A stretch of 11,391 bases of DNA from an uncultured Coriobacteriaceae bacterium (GTDB lineage: Bacteria; Actinomycetota; Coriobacteriia; Coriobacteriales; Atopobiaceae), in contig UQSV01000055.1 in NCBI GenBank assembly GCA_900543875.1, forward strand, positions 1 to 11,391. The letters are read 5' to 3'. The position numbers and the translations under genes are program-made. This document shows, piece after piece, positions 6,384-11,391 of the stretch. The notes under the pieces were generated by a model, which made no database searches, was not told the origin of the DNA, and was given only the letters and a program-made list of their open reading frames with translations. Every line of letters starts with the position of its first letter. Position 1 is the first letter of the stretch.

Positions 6384-9250
6384 CACTGGTCACTTCCCTG
6401 GGCCTGGGCGTTCAGGGACTTGGAGAGCACCTGGCCGGCGAGCTGGGCGGCCAGGCCCGAGACGTCGTCGGTGTCGGAGCCCTCGAGGTAAACCGAGATG
6501 GCCAGCGTGGGGCTGTCGTAGGGGGCAAAGCCGATGAACGCAGAGTTCACATGGCCGCCCTGCTCGGCCGTGCCCGTCTTGCCCGCCACGCGTGCCCCGC
6601 GAACCTGCGCGGCAACGCCGGTTCCGCTCTGGACAACCTCGAGCATGGCCTCTTTGACCTGCTCGGCCGTCTCGGCGGTGATGGCCTGGCCCAGGCTCTT
6701 GGGGGCCGTGGTGCTCACGGTGACGCCCTCGGGCGACAGTACGTGGTCGACGACGTAGGGGTTCATGACAACGCCGCCGTTGGCGATGCCCGCGGCGATG
6801 ACCGCCCCCTGCATCACGGTGACCTGCGGGCCGGCGGGGCTCGCGTGCTCGCCCACGGGCTGGCCGGCGCCTGCCCAGGCGGTCTCCCACTCGGTCATCT
6901 CGCTGGGATCGGGCATGAGCGAGGCGGCGGTGGAGAAGTCCTGGCCAAGCGAAGTGCCAAAGCCAAAGGCACGGGCGTAGCGCACAAGCGTGTCGGCGCC
7001 GAGCTGCGTGGCAACCTGGCCGTACGAGGTGTTGGACGAGTGGGCGAAGGCGTCGCGCAGGTTCGTCTCGCCAAAGTCGTCGTTGTGCATGTTGGTGACG
7101 GCCGCTCCGCCAATCTCGATCGACGCGGGACCCGAGATGGGTGAGTCGAGCGTGAACTGGCCGGAGTCGAGCGCCGCGGACAGCGTCACGGTCTTGAACG
7201 TGGAACCCGGGGTGTACAGGGCGCCCGTGGAGCGGTCGAGCAGCTCGCCGTTAGAGTCGCCGCCCGAGAGGATGTTGGAGATCTCGCCGTAGGTGAAGGT
7301 GGGCGAGGAGGCCTTGGCGAGCACCGCGCCCGTGCTCGGGTCGAGCACAGCGATGGCGCCCACGTGGCCCTGCAGTGCCTCCTCGGCGGCCTGCTGGATG
7401 CGAGAGTCGAGGGTGAGCACCACGGAGTTGCCCGGCTGGCTCACGCCGGCGAGCGAGTAGAGTGTGCTCTGCCAATTGGAGTAGTCGGCGTGGCCGGTGA
7501 GCGAGTCGTTCATCGAGGCCTCGACGCCCGTGGCGCCGTATTGGGTCGAAAGGTAGCCCACAGTGTGCGCCGCGAGCGAGCCCTGCGGGTAGGTGCGCAC
7601 GTAGGTGCCGTCTGCCTGCTTGAGCGATTCGGCGAGCGTCACGCCGTCGGAGGTGAGGATGGCGCCGCGCTGCACGTAGGCGCTGCGGGCGATGGTGTGG
7701 TTGTTGTTGGGCATCTCCTGGTAGTCTGCGGCCTTGATCACCTGGATGTAGGTGAGGTTGGCGATGAGCAGGGCAAACAGGATGGCGAAGAACGTCACGA
7801 GCGAGGTGAGGCGGTTGCTCAGGGCAACGCGGCCCAGCACGCCACCCTCGGGGGTGCCCAGGCCAAAGCTCGCGCGGGCGTGCTTGCCCTGCATGGCGGC
7901 CGCCTGGCCGGTGGCTCCCAGCGCCGCGAGCGGCGAGGCCGCGCTCGTGGTGCCGTCGCCTGCGGGGAGGGTGCCGCGTCCCGTGCCCTCGTCGCCGGCG
8001 CGCAGCAGCAGCGCCACGACGATGAAGCTCGAGAGCAGCGACGAGCCGCCCTGGCTCATGAACGGAAGCGTGACGCCCGTGAGGGGCAGGAGGCGCGTGA
8101 CGCCGCCTACGATGAGGAAGGCCTGGAACGACAGTGACGCCACGAGGCCCACGGCCGTGAAGGCGCTCATGTCGCTCTTGGCGCGCGCCGCGGTGGCAAG
8201 GCCGCGGATGGCGAACAGCATGAAGAGCAGCAGCACGGCCGAGCCGCCCAGCAGGCCCATCTCCTCGGCGACGGCAGAGAAGATGAAGTCGCTCTTGACG
8301 ACCGGGATGAGCGTGGGCATGCCCTTGCCGATGCCGGCTCCGGCAAGGCCGCCGTCTGCGATGGAGAAGAGCGACTGCACGATCTGCAGGCCCGAGCCGG
8401 ACGGGTCGGCGAAGGGGTCGAGCCAGATCTGGAAGCGCACGCGGACGTGGTTGAACAGCTGGTAGCAGAGGGCTCCGCCAATCGCGAGCAAAACGAGGCT
8501 CACGAGCACGTAGCCGATGCGGCCCGTGGCGACGTAGAGCATGACCACGAACATGGTGAAGAAGAGCGCCGCGCTGCCCAGATCCCTCTCGAAGATGACG
8601 ACGAGCAGGCACATGCCCCACATGACGAGCATGGGCGTGAGCATGCGCAGGCGCGGCAGCGTGAAGGGACCCACCTTGTGCGAGGAGGCGCTCAGCAGCT
8701 CGCGGTTCTCGGACAGATAGGCCGCGAGGAAGACGGCGATGAGCACCTTGGCGATCTCGCCGGGCTGAAAGGAGAACGAGCCCACGCGAATCCACAGCTT
8801 GGAGCCGTAGATCTCGGTGCCCACGAGGGCGGGCAGCAGCAACAGGGCCACGCCCGCGATGCCAATCGTGTACTTGTACTGGGCGAGGCGGTCGAGGTTG
8901 GGGACGAGCGCGAGCACGCCCACCATCGTGGCGACCGACACGAAGAGCCAGACCACCTGGCCCGTTGCGTCCTCGGGGGCAAGGCGCGTCACGAAGGTGA
9001 TGCCGATGCCCGAGAGCACGAAGACGATGGGCAGGATGGCCGGGTCTGCGCCGGGGGCAAACACGCGCACGCCGATGTGCGCCGCGATGAAGGCCACGAT
9101 GAGACCGATGGGCACGGCGAGCGTGGTGAGGTTAAGCTCGGCCCCGGTGTTCATCACGTACATGGAGTAGAGGAGCAGCACCGGGATGGCACCCGTGCAC
9201 AGCAGGAGCAGCTCGGTCGTGCGCCTGGAACCTCCGATTGCATGTGCCAT
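6383..9250 (-). CDS. Fused RodA/FtsW-type SEDS glycosyltransferase and class B penicillin-binding protein
   Basis: A single 955-residue protein. Residues 1-420 are a SEDS polymerase with about twelve transmembrane helices, the PGEIAK motif (163-168), FERDLGSA (220-227), and a large external loop DPFADPSGSGLQIVQS (278-293) containing Asp282, which I equate with the catalytic Asp of RodA/FtsW. A Gly/Ala/Thr-rich, probably cytoplasmic linker (about 420-480) joins it to a transmembrane helix (about 484-503), a short PBP pedestal as in actinobacterial PbpA, and a transpeptidase domain with STFK (683-686), SSN (738-740) and KTGT (891-894), all intact. Even helix count puts the linker inside and the transpeptidase outside, as needed. 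SEDS enzymes polymerise lipid II and class B PBPs crosslink strands; they usually form a complex of separate proteins. Start: GGGAGG eight bases before ATG, one base after the pstP stop. Possible symbol: rodA-pbpA. An internal start near 7894 with a poor site could also yield free PBP. Confidence 0.95.
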   Translation of the reverse strand: MAHAIGGSRRTTELLLLCTGAIPVLLLYSMYVMNTGAELNLTTLAVPIGLIVAFIAAHIGVRVFAPGADPAILPIVFVLSGIGITFVTRLAPEDATGQVVWLFVSVATMVGVLALVPNLDRLAQYKYTIGIAGVALLLLPALVGTEIYGSKLWIRVGSFSFQPGEIAKVLIAVFLAAYLSENRELLSASSHKVGPFTLPRLRMLTPMLVMWGMCLLVVIFERDLGSAALFFTMFVVMLYVATGRIGYVLVSLVLLAIGGALCYQLFNHVRVRFQIWLDPFADPSGSGLQIVQSLFSIADGGLAGAGIGKGMPTLIPVVKSDFIFSAVAEEMGLLGGSAVLLLFMLFAIRGLATAARAKSDMSAFTAVGLVASLSFQAFLIVGGVTRLLPLTGVTLPFMSQGGSSLLSSFIVVALLLRAGDEGTGRGTLPAGDGTTSAASPLAALGATGQAAAMQGKHARASFGLGTPEGGVLGRVALSNRLTSLVTFFAILFALLIANLTYIQVIKAADYQEMPNNNHTIARSAYVQRGAILTSDGVTLAESLKQADGTYVRTYPQGSLAAHTVGYLSTQYGATGVEASMNDSLTGHADYSNWQSTLYSLAGVSQPGNSVVLTLDSRIQQAAEEALQGHVGAIAVLDPSTGAVLAKASSPTFTYGEISNILSGGDSNGELLDRSTGALYTPGSTFKTVTLSAALDSGQFTLDSPISGPASIEIGGAAVTNMHNDDFGETNLRDAFAHSSNTSYGQVATQLGADTLVRYARAFGFGTSLGQDFSTAASLMPDPSEMTEWETAWAGAGQPVGEHASPAGPQVTVMQGAVIAAGIANGGVVMNPYVVDHVLSPEGVTVSTTAPKSLGQAITAETAEQVKEAMLEVVQSGTGVAAQVRGARVAGKTGTAEQGGHVNSAFIGFAPYDSPTLAISVYLEGSDTDDVSGLAAQLAGQVLSKSLNAQAQGSDQ

Positions 9251-9251
9251 G

Positions 9252-10607
9252 TCACTCGCCTCCCTGTGCGTTCTGCGGCTGCGCGGCCTCGGGGCCCGCG
9301 TCTCCCGACTCGCTTCCAACCGAGCCGTCCGTGCTCTCCGACTGGGCGTCGGACGCGGCCTTCTGGGCCTTCGCCTGCTCCTCCTCGATCTGGGTGGCGT
9401 AGGCGCTTACGGTGCTGCGGGCCTTGTCGACGTTTTCGACCGTGATGCCGCTTGCGAGCTGGTGCTGCGTGGCCTCGGGCAAGTCCTGCAACTTCACGGT
9501 GGTGGTCTCCTCGAGCTCTGACAGGGGAATGCCCAGGAAAGAGCCACGAATGCCCTTGTAGATGCCAACGTTTCCGGCGTCGGTGCCGATGTACCAAGAG
9601 TTGTTCACGATGAGCGCGAGCACGATGCCCGCGGCGACGACGAGGCCCGCGATGGCGCCAAGGCATCCGAGGACGGCGCGACGGCGCGCCAGGCGCCTCT
9701 GCTCCTCTCGGCCGTCGCTCACGACGTCGACGACGATGACCGACACGTTGTCGTGGCCACCCTCGGCGAGGGCGGCGCTCACGAGCTCGTTGGTGCAGTC
9801 GATGGGCGTGGCGCTCGAGACGGCGAGGGCCTCGATCTGGCTGTCGGGCACCATCGAGGAGAGGCCGTCGGAGCAGACGATCACGCGGTCGCCGCGCTCG
9901 ACGGCGAGGGTGAAGTGGTCGGCGTACATGTCGGGGTCGGAGCCCAGGGCCCTCGTGATGATGGAGCGCGAGGGGTGGACGCGCGCCTCGTCGGCCGTGA
10001 TCTCCCCGGCGTCGACGAGCTCCTCGACATAGGAGTGGTCGTGCGTGACGCGCACGAGGGTGCCGGCGTGCAGCAGGTAGATGCGCGAGTCGCCCACGTG
10101 GGCCACGGCCATCTGCGTGCCCTCGATGAGGCAGCAGCTTGCGGTGCAGCCCATGCCGGGCTTGCCCTCGCCCGTCTCGGCACCCTGGATGACGGCCTCG
10201 TTGGCCGCCTCGACTGCAGCGCCCATCAGCGCGTCGTCGGCGTGCTCGGGGGCGTGGCTGGCAATCGTGCGCACGGCAATGGCGCTCGCGACCTCGCCGG
10301 CGGCGTGTCCGCCCATGCCGTCGCAGACGCCAAAGAGGGGGTTGCGCACGAGGTAGGAGTCCTCGTTGTGACTGCGGACCAGGCCGACGTCGGTGCGGGC
10401 CGCCCACGAGAGGCGCGTGTCTGCGCCCATCTCGACCCCGCCGCCGGGACGCGCGTCGAGGTCGATGGCGGTCTGGGCCATGGGCGCCGTGTGCCTTGCG
10501 CGGCGCGCCTCGGCCAGCCCCTCCGCCGCGTGCGCCATGCGCGTGACGATGGGGATGGGGCCCGTCGAGCCCTTGCGTCTGGGGGTGTCCTGCTCGACGT
10601 CACTCAT
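9252..10607 (-). CDS. pstP: Membrane-anchored PP2C-type Ser/Thr protein phosphatase
   Basis: A 451-residue metal-dependent phosphatase, the partner that dephosphorylates the PASTA kinase and its substrates. Catalytic motifs are all visible: NED (81-83), DGMGG (96-100), GDSR (172-175), SDGL (246-249) and HDN (285-287), whose acidic residues bind the metal ions. One transmembrane helix (about 311-334) follows the cytoplasmic catalytic domain. An extracellular domain (about 335-405) includes GIYKGIRGSFLGIPLSE and a DLPEAT segment, similar in style to the outer domain of mycobacterial PstP, then a charged, Ser/Gly/Ala-rich tail. Unusual: about 65 residues precede the catalytic domain, including a basic Arg-rich stretch. 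Its ATG overlaps the stop of the upstream FHA gene (ATGA), and its TGA lies one base before the start of the SEDS-PBP gene, so both junctions look translationally coupled. Confidence 0.95.
   Translation of the reverse strand: MSDVEQDTPRRKGSTGPIPIVTRMAHAAEGLAEARRARHTAPMAQTAIDLDARPGGGVEMGADTRLSWAARTDVGLVRSHNEDSYLVRNPLFGVCDGMGGHAAGEVASAIAVRTIASHAPEHADDALMGAAVEAANEAVIQGAETGEGKPGMGCTASCCLIEGTQMAVAHVGDSRIYLLHAGTLVRVTHDHSYVEELVDAGEITADEARVHPSRSIITRALGSDPDMYADHFTLAVERGDRVIVCSDGLSSMVPDSQIEALAVSSATPIDCTNELVSAALAEGGHDNVSVIVVDVVSDGREEQRRLARRRAVLGCLGAIAGLVVAAGIVLALIVNNSWYIGTDAGNVGIYKGIRGSFLGIPLSELEETTTVKLQDLPEATQHQLASGITVENVDKARSTVSAYATQIEEEQAKAQKAASDAQSESTDGSVGSESGDAGPEAAQPQNAQGGE
9259..9264 (-). promoter_or_regulatory. 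Ribosome binding site deciding the start of the SEDS-PBP fusion
   Basis: GGGAGG on the - strand lies eight bases before ATG at 9250, inside the last codons of pstP. It selects the start MAHAIGGSRR, just before the first membrane helix, over any upstream in-frame codon inside pstP. Confidence 0.8.
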
Positions 10608-11017
10608 CGGCGGCTCACCCTCATGACCACGTCGCCCACCTGGACCTCATCGCCGTCGCGCAGCGTTACGGGGTCGATGATAGCGCGCCCGTTGACGAGC
10701 GTGCCGTTGGTGGAGTTGAGGTCCTCGAGCACGAGCGCCGGTCCCTGCAGCGTGAAGCGTGCGTGCGTGGACGAGACGAACGGCTCGTTGATGACGATGT
10801 CGCTCGACTGCGAGCGACCCACGACCACCGGCCCCAGCATGTCGACGTGCAAGCCGCGCAGGTTGCGCGGGCCCTTGTCGACGTCGACGCACCAGATCGC
10901 GGCATCCTTGCGCTGGCCCTTGACGAGGCCGATGCCCGTCTTCATCACAACGAAGAGGAAGAGATACAGGATGGCCACGAGGGCGATGCGGCCTATGAAG
11001 AGGACGAGGTCGATCAT
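10604..11017 (-). CDS. fhaB: Membrane-anchored FHA-domain protein, FhaB/FipA type
   Basis: A 137-residue protein with one N-terminal transmembrane helix (about 4-30), a basic junction, and a C-terminal FHA domain (about 55-135). The phosphothreonine-binding residues are present: GRS (67-69), SSTHAR (82-87) and NSTNGTLVNG (101-110). This matches the size and layout of mycobacterial FhaB (FipA), which binds phosphorylated partners at the membrane and links kinase signalling to division and wall synthesis. Start: ATG at 11017 has GGGAG (11029-11025) seven bases before it and comes one base after the TAG of the preceding gene; a longer upstream reading would lie inside that gene. Its stop overlaps the pstP start. 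Here it is presumably a reader of phosphorylated proteins made by the kinase encoded downstream. Confidence 0.92.
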   Translation of the reverse strand: MIDLVLFIGRIALVAILYLFLFVVMKTGIGLVKGQRKDAAIWCVDVDKGPRNLRGLHVDMLGPVVVGRSQSSDIVINEPFVSSTHARFTLQGPALVLEDLNSTNGTLVNGRAIIDPVTLRDGDEVQVGDVVMRVSRR

Positions 11018-11018
11018 G

Positions 11019-11372
11019 CTAGTTCTCCCGGAACTCGAGGTTCGTGAGGCCCAGCGTGATGAGGTCGCCATCGCGCAGGGGGCACTCGTCGACGTCGACG
11101 TCGTTCACGAGCGTGCCGTTGGTGGAGTTGAGGTCGCGGATGCGCCAGCCCTGGCCGTCGAAGCTGAGCTCGGCGTGGCTGCGCGAGACATTGGGGTCGC
11201 GCAGCAGCACGCCGCCGGGCGTGCGCTCGCGGCCGATGATGGTGCGCGGCGCCGAGGCTGTGAAGGTGCGGCCGGACTGGCGGTCGATGAGCAGGCAGGT
11301 CGCGGCCGGGCGAGCCGGTGCGGCTGGGGCCACGCGGACGGTCAGTATTATCTGAGACCAAGCATACACCAT
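11019..11372 (-). CDS. FHA-domain protein resembling the C-terminal part of FhaA
   Basis: A 117-residue soluble protein, nearly all one FHA domain (about 24-115), with IGRER (46-50), NVSRSHAEL (61-69) and NSTNGTLVN (82-90). It ends in LEFREN, like the end of FhaA-type proteins. In actinobacteria the FhaA FHA domain normally follows an N-terminal DUF3662/FhaA_N domain and a linker; here an in-frame TAA (11379-11381) lies three codons before ATG at 11372, so no such domain is joined in this frame. The ATG has no good ribosome site and the first dozen codons are more A/T-rich than the rest, so the start is uncertain. Either this is a stand-alone FHA gene, or an FhaA gene with a frameshift near the window edge. 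It is the first gene of the operon visible here. Confidence 0.8.
   Translation of the reverse strand: MVYAWSQIILTVRVAPAAPARPAATCLLIDRQSGRTFTASAPRTIIGRERTPGGVLLRDPNVSRSHAELSFDGQGWRIRDLNSTNGTLVNDVDVDECPLRDGDLITLGLTNLEFREN
11025..11029 (-). promoter_or_regulatory. Ribosome binding site deciding the fhaB start
   Basis: GGGAG on the - strand ends seven bases before ATG at 11017, within the final codons of the upstream FHA gene. It supports MIDLVLFIGR as the N terminus, which places the membrane helix at the very start as in FhaB proteins. Confidence 0.7.
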
Positions 11373-11391
11373 AAGACTTTAGCCCCAAATC

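Noticed and set aside
4667..9445. Long + strand open frames opposite pknB, the SEDS-PBP gene and pstP
   Set aside because: They are rich in His, Arg, Gly, Val and Leu with no domain, and lie antisense to genes with every catalytic motif intact.
11340..11352. GATAAT on the - strand near the FHA start as a -10 element
   Set aside because: No -35 match lies 16-18 bp upstream and it falls inside the reading frame; no good downstream start with a ribosome site exists.

Overview
The window looks like chromosomal DNA from a high-GC actinobacterium, most likely class Coriobacteriia (a Collinsella/Olsenella-type genome is my first guess). Three things point there: the actinobacterial FHA-PstP-RodA-PbpA-PknB gene order, the strong G/C bias at third codon positions of that operon, and a large LPXTG-type surface protein of a style common in gut Coriobacteriia. 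The assignment is inference, because the window contains no rRNA or tRNA.

Layout. Positions 1-280 are a repeat-bearing upstream region with a 16-bp perfect palindrome, followed by a gene for a 1240-residue secreted, sortase-anchored surface protein (+ strand, 281-4003). The 348-bp gap to the next gene (4004-4351) holds an intrinsic terminator for the surface gene, an array of palindromic elements in a strict 36-nt register, and a second terminator facing the other way. From 4352 to the right edge everything is on the - strand and reads as one operon. In transcription order it encodes a short FHA protein (FhaA C-terminal type), a membrane-anchored FHA protein (FhaB type), a membrane PP2C phosphatase (PstP type), one polypeptide that fuses a RodA/FtsW (SEDS) glycosyltransferase to a class B penicillin-binding transpeptidase, and a PASTA-domain Ser/Thr kinase (PknB type). 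Gene junctions are TAG-c-ATG, ATGA and TGA-c-ATG, so translation is probably coupled. Only the last junction has a gap (177 nt), and a 62-codon open frame fits it exactly.

How they work together. From the family literature, the kinase senses peptidoglycan fragments through its extracellular PASTA domains, PstP reverses its phosphorylation, FHA proteins bind phosphothreonine, and the SEDS and PBP activities polymerise and crosslink peptidoglycan. The operon is therefore a compact wall-growth control unit. Compared with the mycobacterial cluster, rodA and pbpA are fused, there is no pknA, and the FhaA-like protein lacks its N-terminal domain within the window.

Most interesting points: (i) the SEDS-bPBP fusion with all catalytic motifs intact; (ii) an exact 55-bp direct repeat, itself a palindromic element, on both sides of the surface-protein gene; (iii) a nine-G tract just after the signal peptide of that gene, where gain or loss of one G would stop translation almost at once, as in a phase-variable locus; (iv) the 36-nt register of the palindromic array.
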